A DNA stretch of 64,000 nucleotides from Ancylostoma caninum. Lineage: Eukaryota; Nematoda; Chromadorea; Rhabditida; Ancylostomatidae. Location: contig JBAJFG010000034.1 of NCBI GenBank assembly GCA_037903475.1, positions 558,001 to 622,000 of the forward strand, given 5' to 3'. Shown here in pieces: positions 1 to 11,461 of the stretch. The notes under the pieces are model-generated. The model had not been told where the DNA came from and did no database searches. It was given only the letters and a program-made list of their open reading frames with translations. Made by a program: the position numbers and the translations under genes. Positions within the stretch are counted from its first letter, which is position 1; each line of letters opens with the position of its first letter.

Positions 1-3000
1 AACTCACATTTGGTAACAAGCTACGACGAACCACAAATGCTTACATATCCGTCGGAAAAATTATGACTACTGCTTAGATTACTAAACTTACTGCTTAATT
101 AGTAAATGTCTTATAAGTGTCCTATTCTAGGTCACATGCTGTATAACGTGCACTTTGCTGTTATTTTTCTATCACTTAGTGCGAAGATTTACCCTTATCT
201 CTCCTAGGCAACAGTTTTTATACAGTTGTGATGGCAGAGTACAACGGAAAGTGCATTTATTCCCTAAAATTTTACTCGAAAGTACATTTCTGTCACTCAT
301 TTTTCATTTCTGACTATTTTTGAGACTACTCAGGGATATACCTAAATGCATTAGCGCAAGAGTCTTTCTTGTTATTAGGCTCAGGATTAGGATGTGGACA
401 TATTTCTTAGAAAGAGAAGATGTTGTTCTGCTTCTACAATCCATATTCCTGGTTAAAATTCAGTTATATGTGGAAAATATAGCGAAAAAACCAGTTTTAC
501 AAGTAACTGCATACTTAGTAATGAAGAAGAAGCAGTCTTTATTTAGAATCTGGGAGGTCTCAGAATATGAAAGTAGCTGTTTTCCGAACCACCGACTCAT
601 ACTTGTTTGTCTCCTGAAAAGCGGGTTTTCGACTGGGAAAATCCCTTCCCATAAAAGTGAAGTTGAGGGCTGTAGTTAGGCATGTTCTTTCAACGACAAA
701 TTTGCTAATTTTCATTACTTACTCAATTTTATTCCTTTTCGTACGAATATGATGTATGTAACTGCTGTTTAACTGAGAAATATATTAGAGTTAGAAAGAA
801 ATGCGGGAAAGTTCTACCTACGGGTTCATTTTTTTGTAAAATTTAGTTTATTTCACTTTGTTGTATACTATTTTATTTATTTATTTGTCATATGCCAGAA
901 AAATGGGTTACGTAGAAAATATGAAACACCGTCATGTGAGTAACTAAAAAGTAACTACGTACATGGGTGAGGGGTTCCATGAAAAAAATCCAGCATCTCC
1001 TCACGAGATTTTCGCGCCTATTTCCTAGCCAAGTTTCGAAAAAAAAATGCTTCCAGCCTTAAAATCTTTTAGGTTATACAATTCACCCCATTACATTTTA
1101 ACAGGTATGCAGCTAATTGATACCTATATAATAGTAAGTGTTTGGAAAAGATCTGTCAGCAAATGGCTGTTTGTTTCTGCGACCGTGCAGCTAGTTCCCA
1201 ACTCACTGCCGATCAAAAAAGATGCAGTAATGCAGTAGCTATTGTAACTTGCATTTAAGTGGTAGTTAAATAATAGAATGCTCGTTGCTGCAGCTTGTTA
1301 AATGGTACTTAAGGAAATTGAAAAAGGTCTCAAGTGCCGATGACTTCGTGCAATTCGTGCAATTGTGACTGCGGCCTACCTTTAAACGATCATCGACCAA
1401 GGTCCAACACTCTGGCACGTGCAGCTCGAAAATGACGTGTAGTACCTATAAAAATTATCGCAACTCGCGTCATAGTTGTTTTGTTTTTCGCTATTCTGCA
1501 CAAGAACAGGTTCTTTCGATAAAAACAGCCGAACTCCTAAGCCACGAGTATAATCCTCATCCAGAAAAACACCCGGTGGAGATGGGGACGCCTCTTAGCA
1601 GTTGGTGGCTGTTCTGGTGTGAGATTTTCTGGATAAAAACCGTACTTCTTTATCCATACTGTTGATATTGGCAATGTTTGCCGTAGACAAACAGCATTTA
1701 TGTGCTTTCATCAAAAGAACAACCACTCGATAGTTGTCGACAAAGCTATGTCAATAAATTCTAGTCAACATTAGGGTTCATGCTGGGGGTAGGAAAAAGT
1801 TTTCTGCTGAAGTTGAAGACGAACAGCATAACTAGCAAATATTTCCGGGGGGGGGGAGCTAGTTTCGGTGGGGGGAGCTAGTTTTGGTAGCAATGAACTC
1901 TCACTTTCAGGATGTGATCCTGTAATAATTTATGTACTACGTAGGACGTAGTAAAATGTTAGGTTGGTCAAAAAGTCTTGCACCAGGTTTTTCCATTTTT
2001 TTTTTCAAAAAATCAAAGTGTCATTTATTGTCCATAGTTGGAAAATGGTCTGCTAATTTTTGTAGCAGAGAATTACCAGAACATTATACGAGACCAAGAA
2101 ATTCTGGATCGAAAAATAAACGCTGGTGCAAGAATTTCAGACAAACCTAGTATATAGTAGTATATGAGACCGAATAATGCATCAGATACATTCGAATTCG
2201 AACATTCGATTTTGAATAGGTCGAGGATTCGACTATCCGAAAGACAGAGTGCAACACAACTTTGGGTCAAATATGAGCAGGGTAGTAGGGCTTCCACTTT
2301 TCGAATGTCCGGATTTTTTTGGCCAATTTCTGGATTGAAGATTAGCCACTGCTCCTGAAAAATCTATCCTCAGGTCTCATCCTTTTGATTAAGTACACTT
2401 AATTCAAGACACCAACAGAAATGGTGTTCCAGTGTACAACAGCTACTACATCCATGCTAGTCGAGTATACCATTTTACTAGTACGACTGAACTAGAGCTC
2501 GTATGCATCAGTGAAATTTAAACATAGCCAAATGTACCCTTTACCTGGCACCTAACTGCACGTTATCCCTACGTGACGTTCATGCCCAGGTGCTGCTCAT
2601 GCATAATCATGCTTGGGTAGAAGACTAACCACCTTTCCTTATGCATCTGGATCTAGAAATGGAGGAAAAATGCTGGAAATAAATATGGTCATCCCACCAA
2701 ATAGTACTAAGTAAAACAAGACAAAAATTTGCTCAGTGTTTTCATGTGAAATCTCTATTTCAACTGGTAATCTAAGGTTGTTAGCTGGTTGGGATATTCC
2801 TGCTATCCTAAGTTGGTAACTAGCTAGGGATAAAGATTTGTATGTGCATAAGATTCACTCTGAGATCGGACTGTTTTATCAGTCTTCAAACCTCTACCTC
2901 AAACCTCAAACCTTAAAATCTGGAGTAATGATTCCTTGAATAAGAATATGAATCTGCTATGATCTCATTCTTTCTATTAGGGAGTTACAGCGACGGTTTT

Positions 3001-4957
3001 GTCATGACCGTTAAGCTTCATCCGCTTCCGCGTTACTGCTCCTGTACCAGTAGGTTATTCACTGTAAATTTTATGAAACGATATGAGAACTTGTTAACAT
3101 TCTGTTTTGACTAATGAGGATATCGCTGCGAACCATGCCATAACTCCAACATGTAGTACCGAAATTCAGGAGTTTCTGAAGGTACATACTGTGGCGTTTT
3201 GAGTGATTCAAGATGGACGAGTTTTCCTCTAGTAGAAATTATGTATTTTGTCCAGCAGGAACATCTGGGCATGAGTTGATGGAAAAGGAGTAAATCTGTT
3301 CGGAATGAATTCGTTCTGGATTACCGGGATAGCCAAAATCTTTGAGGAAATGTTCAGGAAAGTCGTTTCAAGCGTTCCGAATCTAAACTAGCATTTCTCA
3401 GAACTTTAGCAGATGTTTATGGTGGAAAATTCCCATTTCAGTGCTGTTCGTGGTTCTCAGAACTATCAATTGCACGTTTATTTGCACAGTCCCCCTGTTT
3501 TGCACGACTGGAACAATTTGTTTTTCATCCTATGATGTGGAAAAATCTCCTTGTGGCAATGGAAGATGAGAAAAACGTTATTTATACCATTCAATAAACT
3601 GGTAAAATTCCCAACTTTTTTCTCGGTCAAAAAAAAAACAACGAAAAAACGAATTGGAATGAATCTTGCTTTCGTCCAGCTATTTTTTCACCGAAACTGC
3701 TCGTTGGTTCATGTCATCGCCAGACATTTTTTGACGTATCTTAGCTGTTATTAATACATTTCATTCCCTATTTTCTACTATTAGTAATATTCTTTTAGAT
3801 TTTACAGCTATTGATTTAGTTCCACTACCGCTAAGCTTCGTATCCATTTTTAACTAGACCGACTCCGAGTTTCAGATAGTCCTTGTTTAATGGATCAAAT
3901 TTCTAGTCAGTGGAAGTACCGAATGTTGAGTCAATTCACAGAACTGTACATTTTTAAGATGTCGAGTAGTCGCAAATAATCGAAGGATCGAGTTATTCGG
4001 TTTTTTTTTGGTCCTAACAAAATCGAATCAAGTCCATTTTCCACAAATTTTCCACAACGTTTCCCATGTTTTTTAAAGTTGTCAGTCGCTTGAATGACAA
4101 GTTTTTCTTCCGTTTATTTTTTCAATAAACAAAAACAAAAGCAAAGGTACCTAATCTCCGTTTCGTTCCTTCCACTAGACGGAGAAATAGAAAAAAAATA
4201 AGGTCACCACCGGGACTCATCAGTAGTGAGTGGTGGTCTTGAAAAGTAGAAAATGACCAAAAAACCTACCAACCTGTTCTGCTGCTTGATACGGCCTCCT
4301 TTTGGGGAGCTCCTTGGAGTTGCTGCGGCCCAACAAGTAGTGGTTCATCATATTCTCATTCACTGCTTAATTTTGATGTAGAAAAAAGGAATACTGCTCA
4401 TCCTCGGTCACAGAGAGAGATCTTGATAGTCAGGTCGTCACTTGATCGTCACTTGATAGTACCCCAGCTTAAAAATGTCTTAGCTGTCTTAGAGAAAAAG
4501 TTATTCCTTCAATGAAATAATTTAGAACACACAATTTAGAATTTTTTTTCTAAGAAAGGCAGTATTATAATAACGTAATTCGAAGGAAACTCGAGGACAT
4601 CACATCCACATTAAACATACTTTTCACCATACCTTCTTTTTCCTTGCCCTTTTCCCAGGATCTACCAACTTCATTAACTTGACAACTTGCCCATTTCAAA
4701 GAGATAGACCAGCAGTAACAAACTGCCCTACATTGGAGTACCAGTTCTTCCAATCCTATCTGAAAAGGTGTTTCAGAACGTGGCAAAATGCTAAATTTTT
4801 CTTTACAATCATCTGCCAGGATATAATGTGTGAAGATAACATCGGGGTAATTTTAATAGTAGAGTAACAGTAACCTTCCCTGAACCGCTTGTAGTGAATA
4901 TTTATTGAAAAATTGTTCAGAGATTTGAAATTTTCACTTTAGTTCTTTGTATTTCAG
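1..4957. other. Intergenic DNA, no supported gene
   Basis: AT-rich sequence with only short open frames that lack splice-framed or family-like content. It contains a G-run with a near-duplicated segment around 1850-1890 and one copy (2531-2603) of a dispersed repeat also present at about 49.7 and 51.2 kb. The first exon of the PMP3-like gene at 4958 should lie somewhere here but I could not recognise it. I see nothing else. Confidence 0.5.
2531..2603 (+). repeat. Dispersed repeat, copy 1 (TACCCTTTACCTGGCACC type)
   Basis: Shares a core TACCCTTTACCTGGCACC and a following ACGTGACGT...CCCAG segment with 49704-49780 (same strand), and the core with about 51200-51280 (opposite strand). The copies are diverged and have no coding content, so this looks like a piece of an old interspersed element. 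Confidence 0.6.
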
Positions 4958-5077
4958 CCTCTTGGAGTGTTCTTCGAGAAGGGTTGCGATTACCACTTGG
5001 CGATCTGCATTCTGCTCACTATACTCGGATACATCCCTGGGATCATCTACGCCTGCTACGTTATCCTGGCCTACTAA
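4958..5077 (+). CDS. PMP3/UPF0057 family membrane proteolipid, last exon (5' exon not found)
   Basis: A small hydrophobic protein of the plasma membrane proteolipid 3 family, which in yeast and plants influences membrane potential and salt tolerance; its role in nematodes is unclear. The exon starts after a TTTCAG acceptor at 4951-4957, in phase 0, and encodes 39 residues ending in TAA. It begins PLGVFFEKGCDYHLAICILL and continues with a TILGYIPGIIYACYVIL stretch, the conserved second half of the family: one loop and the second membrane helix with the GYIPG turn. Family members are about 50-60 residues, so roughly 15-20 N-terminal residues (first helix) are missing and must come from an upstream exon that I could not identify. 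A poly(A) signal follows 170 bases downstream. The family assignment is firm; the complete gene structure is not. Confidence 0.85.
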   Translation, partial: PLGVFFEKGCDYHLAICILLTILGYIPGIIYACYVILAY

Positions 5078-6313
5078 GGGAACTGCCACATCTCTTGTAC
5101 GATGAGCTCGAGCCGATCACATTCCCAGTGACGTTTTGATGACGTCACTGCTTCTTTCGGCTTAGATTTCACTCATTTTAATCGCATTCACTATATTTAA
5201 TCGCTTAAACAGTTGTTGTTTATAATTCTCTGCACATATGTGTCAAATAAAAAATTGGAAAAGTATACAGGTGGTATTTGTTCTTGTCCAGGAAAAGAAT
5301 GTGATAAGAGACTGTGAAATGGCAACAGAGCGTACTACAACGCTGGAGGAAGGGCTTGATGGTTTACCGAAGGTGCGCTTAAAATTTCAATTTTGATTTC
5401 AAATTAGAAGGAACAGCCGATTTTAGAACTCTCGCCACATACGTAGTCCTTGTCGAAAAGAGACGGATTGCGAGTGCGACTTCATAGCGTTGCGGCAGCA
5501 AGATCGTGGCGGGACCTAGTGGACCCTCTCTCTTAACGCATGCTCTCTCCGCATCCATCGTCAAGGTCCCGGCGCGATTCTGCAACTACGGAATACGTCT
5601 TTTTGAGAAGGACTATGTAGAGGTGCTCATTCTGCAAAGGTCTTGTTTGCATTTTCAACAAAAAAAAACAGACAATTTTCTTTTCAAACTGTATCTTGAA
5701 AACATGGATTTATATGATTATTCGAGAACAAAATTAGAAGAAGATTGTATGAGTGTGTACAATTTCCACTAGTAAGAACAGCAAAACTCCTAAAAAGATA
5801 GCGCTAATGATCAACAAATGATTTATTTTTGTCAAGACAGATAAGGCATAATTTAAACATAATTTTCAAAAAAATGGTAGAGAGTACTCTCTGTTCTTTT
5901 TCGCACGCTGGATTTCACACGCTGGACACCATCCTTCTGGAAGGAGGAAAATCACCTATCAGAATGCACATGCACTTTCTGGATAAGTCTGCTGTAGTGT
6001 TTGAGTTATGCTATTCAATTCAATGGATATACCATGCGAATCATCAAACAAACATGGAACACGCATAAAGCATCCGCGAAAACTCGGATATCGAAACGAA
6101 AAAGTCAAACACTAGACTGAATCATAAATATAAGCTAGGTATTGAGTTAAGGAGAAAGTAATGGAAGAAATTTTTCGAAACTTTCGCATTCCTTATTGCT
6201 GATGATTCGATCAGGGATTGCCTGCTGACATAATAGGAGATTCCCCAAAGTATTACCCTGTGGCTACTGTAGGTCAGAGAAGCGCTTGTTGCTGCAGTTA
6301 CGCCTCCATTTCT
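5078..6313. other. Intergenic DNA with a GC-richer repeat at about 5405-5590
   Basis: The stretch at 5405-5590 resembles 14565-14690: both carry a Cys-poor, non-coding block with GGCGGGACCTA, then CTCTCCGCATCCATCGT and AGGTCCC. It is therefore a dispersed repeat. The rest is AT-rich with no supported gene. Confidence 0.5.
5246..5251 (+). terminator. AATAAA poly(A) signal of the PMP3-like gene
   Basis: AATAAA lies 169 bases after the stop codon on the same strand, within an AT-rich 3' region. This is the expected distance for a nematode 3' UTR. Confidence 0.55.
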
Positions 6314-6466
6314 GGGCTGGGATTCACGAAACGATAACCAGGCAAACCCAGGCTAGCAAACCAACTTTTGTTGTCTGCGTCTCTAAGCTCTATGTAGCCA
6401 ATACGATAACCAATCCCGCTAGCCATCCTTGGTTTGCTTGGTTATCGTTTCATGAATCCCAGCCCT
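6314..6466. mobile_element. MITE-like inverted repeat, family A copy 1
   Basis: About 153 bases bounded by inverted arms: GGGCTGGGATTCACGAAACG at the left is mirrored by CGTTTCATGAATCCCAGCCC at the right, followed inward by GATAACCA and its complement TGGTTATC. There is no coding capacity. A diverged copy lies at about 40831-40969. This is a non-autonomous DNA element; its superfamily cannot be assigned from this alone. Confidence 0.75.
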
Positions 6467-7288
6467 GAAAGGGTGCTCTTGCCCTAACCTCTATTATGAG
6501 CTGCTCTGCAAAGCCTTGGCAAGCACTGGAGTCAGTAACTGCAGCAGTGCAATAAAGGAGTGAGTAGCTAAATATTTCACAGTACGCGACTGCTCCACTT
6601 ACTTCGAATCTCGAGATAAGACCTCCATGAGGAGCCACGCCTAGGACGCTCTCTCGTCACAACGCGAAGTGGTTGCTGTGATTCGAGCAGCTCCCACAGG
6701 GTAAGACAGACACAACTACCATGTGGGTTGGCCAGTCCTGAAAGCTGAGGGGAATCATTGGAGAAAAACGATAAAAACGAAAAACTCTGCTCCACGCCAC
6801 TTTTTTCCATGCCAATTTTGCCACGTTTTTCCTGTCCCAAACTAGCGGGACTGTCCTGCACGCGGGTAACTTATTATTCCTACTCTCCTGCTTTGTCACT
6901 CTCTGATCACTATCTCATCCCTCCCCTCGGTTTCTTCTTGGAGGAAGAAAAGCCCGTTGATTTTGACCATTTTCGAACGATAGTCCCATTGTCTGACCAG
7001 CCGCAGCCTGCGCAGTTCTGAGAAGGGAAAGACAGCGTTCTACGCATACGTTGGAGTAATGTTATAGATTTCAAAGATGTATACTCAGTTCACTGAGAAA
7101 AACCTTGGATGCCATTTCTTCCATCACTTTCTCCTCAACCTAATATAACCGAAGGTTAATAGAAAGTAGCTATTGTAGTCGAATTCATTCTCGCATTAAA
7201 TGAGGCCTGAGCTATTTCCAGAGAAGGCTGGTATATTTGTATGCCTTATTCCACGAGTTATGGTTTCGAACTGTACAGATGTATAGTA
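6467..7288. other. Intergenic DNA, nothing recognised
   Basis: Overlapping short frames on both strands at 6577-7021 do not resemble protein families and lack consistent splice framing. I see no gene. Confidence 0.5.
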
Positions 7289-7922
7289 TTAGGTTGTTCC
7301 ATAAATAATGGCCGTTTTGGAGGTGCGCATTCCAAAGTGCGTAACTCAAGTCAGCGTTGAGATTTTCCCTTTGAATAAAAAGTATTATGATCAGCATTTC
7401 CTGCACATCTTAACAGTAGAGTGAAACTTATGCAAGGAAAAAAGGCCTAAATTACAGGAGTCAACGAAATGCGAAAGGTCAATTTTCACTACACATTGAT
7501 TAGCATGAATTTTCTAGCAGAAAGCTGAAAAAAAAAACGTTTCTGACAAGTTTCATGATCATCATCTGGTTAAATTTGAGAACTCTTCTCGTTGTAGAAG
7601 TGATTCTCTAGTCACAGCTTCTGCGCGCTTACAATACGACTACCTGGCCAAATGCAAAGCCAACACCAAATCTGGCTTTTGTACTATAAGGGCGAAAAAA
7701 TGGTCTAAAAATTGAGAGAGCACAAAAACCATGTTTTGCCTCATCGTACAATTTCGTCTGCAGAAACCAGGGTAATTGAGGAAGCCTTTTTATACTACAG
7801 ATAGAGCAGGTCTTGGTCTACATAAAATCCAAAGCTTGTCTATCTAGCTTCTGTGTTAATGGATTTATGAACTTCCAAAAATTCATTACTAGTTTGCTGC
7901 CATTTATTATGGGACAACCTAA
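7289..7922. mobile_element. Mariner-type non-autonomous element (634 bp)
   Basis: Inverted ends TTAGGTTGTTCCATAAATAA and TTATTATGGGACAACCTAA are flanked on both sides by TA (7287-7288 and 7923-7924), the duplication expected of Tc1/mariner insertion. The TTAGGTTG terminus is typical of mariner elements. I cannot find a transposase inside, so the element is either an internally deleted derivative or too decayed to read. Confidence 0.8.
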
Positions 7923-7924
7923 TA

Positions 7925-9429
7925 GTTCGAGAATAAGTACGACTACTTAGTAGTATTTGAGTTCCTTGGCTATCTGTGCAAGATCTGGTAGTTTTGGTTG
8001 CATATGTAGAGCTCCGTAACTCAGTGGTAAAATAGCCGAGATAGTTGCCAATACTAGCGCACTGTACGGCAGCTCACGTTGATCTTGAGGATGAACTCCT
8101 GTGAAGATTGCAGTGCTACCAATTGTTGTTATCGAAGATACTACATACTGTGGAAGATGTGACCGTATGGCTCAGTCGCAGAAGCATTGGTCTGATTATC
8201 TCGTAATCGTCGTTTCTAGAACGAATATAGCGAGCAGTTTCTGCTATGCAATGTCTGACGTCCACTGGCCAAACTCCCGCTGACTTCCACCACCGTTGGA
8301 AATAGGATGGGTGGGGTAGGTACTTCTTGGGCAGCGAAAACCGAGAGAATTTCTGTCTGCATCACTCAGAGCGTTTAAAGCAATGTTCAGAATGTTTTTT
8401 CTTCTCGAACAAGACCAGCTGGGTTTCATGCGAAATGCGGAGATTTGTTCTTGCTGATCGGGAGGCGAATGCTGTGCAGGAAACAGGTATAGTATTCGAA
8501 ACTGTGGCAATAGAACGAGGGTGGCATATCTTGCATTTCACTAAAGCTATCAAATTCGGAGTGGAAATGTGCACGAAGGAATATCCAGGAAATATTAGTT
8601 GTTGGGCTGATCTTCTCACTGTGACTCTCAGCACCTAACTAGACAAAGTAAGAAATTCGACCAGTTAGCCTTATACAGCTTTGTTCCAATTATTCGAGCC
8701 CTCAAAGTCCCTCCACCGCGCCGGCCACCCTCACTCTCTTCGATCAAGGTGGCAGGGCCGCGGTACCGTCGGCACCGATGGTCCCGACCGGAATGCCCGC
8801 TGCTTGCCACGTGTCATCCTGGCCGCCGCTATATCTACAATGTCAAAATGAATCCTCACGGATCCTCCTTCAACATACGTATGTTGTATTACTCAGTGGT
8901 TATTTGTCTTTAACTTTGTAAATTTTTTGTTCTGCAGTCCTTGCTCTTATTCTCTTGTGACTTTTCCTGTCCATACGCTTATTCTTTGAAGGTTTTGTGC
9001 TACTCTTTTGAGTGCAGGTGGTCTGCGTTCAAGTGAGAACGCAAACAAGGAGTGTACCAGCTAAACTTGTTTCAAAAACGTGAAAAGAGTAAGGACATCG
9101 TATAGGGCAGAACTTTATGAGAGATGTTTTGCATTAAGGAAGATAGTGGAGAAGGTACTAAGTCTTATGCAATGCTGTAGATTTAGATATGCGCCACGTG
9201 CAATGCTTCACATACATAGCCGTTGGTCGCTACTGGAGCCCCGTAGAAGATGGCTGGCTGTACTACACATACGAATCTGTGGTGAGCTCCTTCGCCACTT
9301 TTCATGCTACAATCAGTTTCTTCTTGTTTCCATTGCTTTTTCTATGGTGGTCTCCTTTTTCCTTTTTTTCAAGTTCACTGTGGAGGCTCACCGGCTTGCA
9401 TGTACACACTGTGATGATAAATCGCTATT
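7925..9429. other. Intergenic DNA with a GC-rich patch at about 8690-8840
   Basis: The GC-rich patch stands out from its AT-rich surroundings, but neither strand gives a convincing protein. The 145-149 residue open frames at about 9080-9630 overlap each other in different frames and run into the repeat described next. No gene is supported. Confidence 0.45.
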
Positions 9430-9844
9430 GCACCGTAGAAAACGAGGCCGCTCCGCGCCGTTTACGCGACGCGGCAGACCAGCTGGGTGTTATGGTAGTC
9501 GGGCGATGTCGGGATTGCCGCGTGAATGAATGCATAAAGAAACTAGAGCTTAAAATTACAGGCAAAGCGAATAACCCGTCGACGTCCTGTAACCACAGCG
9601 ATCACCTGGTCTGCCGCGCCGCGTAGGCGGAGTGGCGCGGCTTCCTATGTTGTGGCGCAATAACGATTGGCTATAACTGAACAGTCTGTCCTAAAGCAAT
9701 TGGTGGATGAGGTGCATGGCGGGGCCTCAACTCTCACTGGGAGCATGCTTTTGTCGTATTCTCCGCTCAGGTCCCGCCGCGCTTCTCGGGCCGCGACGCT
9801 ATGGAGCTGCGCGCGTAAAGCGCCAATCGTTTAGAGACAGACTA
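9430..9844. repeat. GC-rich dispersed repeat block
   Basis: Contains GCGACGCGGCAGACCAGCTG near 9470-9485 and an inverted echo CTGGTCTGCCGCGCCGCGTA near 9607-9626, so the block at about 9440-9640 is an inverted repeat. A related segment (GCAGACTAACTGGGTGCTGT) sits inside the adm-4 intron at about 55485-55505. It is non-coding, and GC content is far above the flanks. Confidence 0.5.
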
Positions 9845-10045
9845 TACAGTGAGCGTCGATGGCGCTGAGGATTTGTGGACTTCTGCTTTCATCTTGTTGT
9901 CTCGCACCGATTACGAAAAAGAAAAACAATTGATACTGGACGATTAGCCGCTAGGGCAGGGAAAGATATTACAGCGCGCGGCGCGGTCGCGCTGCTGTCA
10001 ACGCTCAAGTCCACAGATTCGTGAGCTCCATTGGGGCTGACTGTA
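9845..10045. mobile_element. MITE, TACAGTG family, short copy
   Basis: Left end TACAGTGAGCGTCGATGGCG and right end CCATTGGGGCTGACTGTA are inverted relatives of each other. Inner arms TTTGTGGACTT and AAGTCCACAGA pair as well. The ends match two fuller copies at 19388-19661 and 20579-20852, and all three share a GGCGCGGTCGC core. Confidence 0.65.
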
Positions 10046-11461
10046 ATTCATGTGTAAAAAAAAGAAGAAAGGGAAGGAAAGAAGAGTGGAAGTAGTGTAT
10101 TGCTGAGGGATACATAGGTTCAGTCCAGGAGAGTGTCAGATGTAATGAACAGTTTATTTCTGATAGAGGAAGCACCTACAGAAACTTCTTCTGGAGTGAA
10201 TTGTGTCCCATGCAGTAGGTTGGTAATGAATCACACAATTTTGTATGTTTTCCATGATTATCATTATCGTTTGTTTTTCCAAGATCATATCCCTGTTGTG
10301 AGTTTCCATCTTCCCCAAAATCACATTTTTTGCACGGACGAAGAAGTCCTGTTGAAAAAATTCTGTTTTGAGCGCTCAAGAGAAAATGTTTTCTGGCCAC
10401 ACTGAGGACATTTCGATAAAATGAGTTTCTTCAGTGCAAATACACTAACCGTAATTCAGCACGGTTCAAAAAGGTGGTCATTTTCGTGCTATTTCGTGCT
10501 CAACATACCAACAAGTTCCTTGGCGAGATTCGTCCTGCTGAGAATTTTGAGCTTCTAAGAACGAAAAATGCCCAAGAGTACTTCGTGTTTCCCTACGTAT
10601 GTGCAATTCGTGCATATTTGCCTTTAAAATCCAACAGAGAAAGCAAAAAGATGACATGATTGAGATTTCTGAGACGTTTCCTTCGCCATACCAAGAGGCA
10701 TTTTCCCAACATCACGCCAAGTTGACGTCATTTTCCGTCATTCAAAGCGTGCACCGTGTGCATGTTCACGCTTTTAATTACGTTAATTTGCGTGCAGCCG
10801 TTTTTTCAGACTCGCTGATAGCTTCAACTTCGTGATGTTTTTTGCTTCTCCTTGTTTTTTCTTAGTGTTCTTTCTTGTTTAGCATCATACTTGTGCACGG
10901 TTTGCACGTTTTATGCCTAATTAACCACCTGGTAGTTGTTTTGGTAGTTGTTTTAGGATGGGACTTCGTAATCTGCATGTTCTTTTTTTTTCATCTCAGT
11001 TATTCTGGAGCTGTCCTTTACTCTTTCACCTTCTTTTACATTCTTGTGATTAGATTAGAGATGAAGTGGACAATGCACGAGTTGCACGACTTGCACGCTC
11101 TCATTTTTAGTTGAAATTTCAAATGAAGTCCCTTTTACAGTGTTGTGTCTCAAGTATGTACACCGTTACGCCTCAATTTCCTCAAAATGCACGTGTGATA
11201 CAGTGAGTTCTTTGTTTTTTTTTTGTAGTCTAGATGTATATTTACTTTTTATTTCCAAGATGGAGTTGTTTATCTATAGTAATTACGTCAGTTGAGCGTA
11301 TTTTCTCCAAACATTCCAAGAAAACATCATCCAGAAACTTTTGAGATGGCGATTAAGCATGATTAGAAGTAGTGGACGTTTAGTATTTACGTTGCTTAGG
11401 TTATTATCTCACATGTAAAGGATGACAGTGATAAGTAATTGAAAAGTTATCCATTTTTTAG
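10046..11461. other. Intergenic or intronic DNA upstream of the Pro/Trp-rich exon
   Basis: Short open frames only. GCAC/GTGC words recur between about 10595 and 11110 without forming a clear array. Upstream exons of the gene at 11462 must lie here or further left, because that exon begins at a splice acceptor, but none could be identified. Confidence 0.4.

Noticed and set aside
8010..8090. Possible tRNA gene (AACTCAGTGGTAAAAT)
   Set aside because: No matching B box at proper spacing and no acceptor-stem pairing.
8690..8870. Minus-strand ATGACACGTGGCAAGCAGCG resembling the start of a SERF-like protein (MTRG-QR)
   Set aside because: The match ends after seven residues, and the following sequence is not Lys/Glu-rich and hits a stop.
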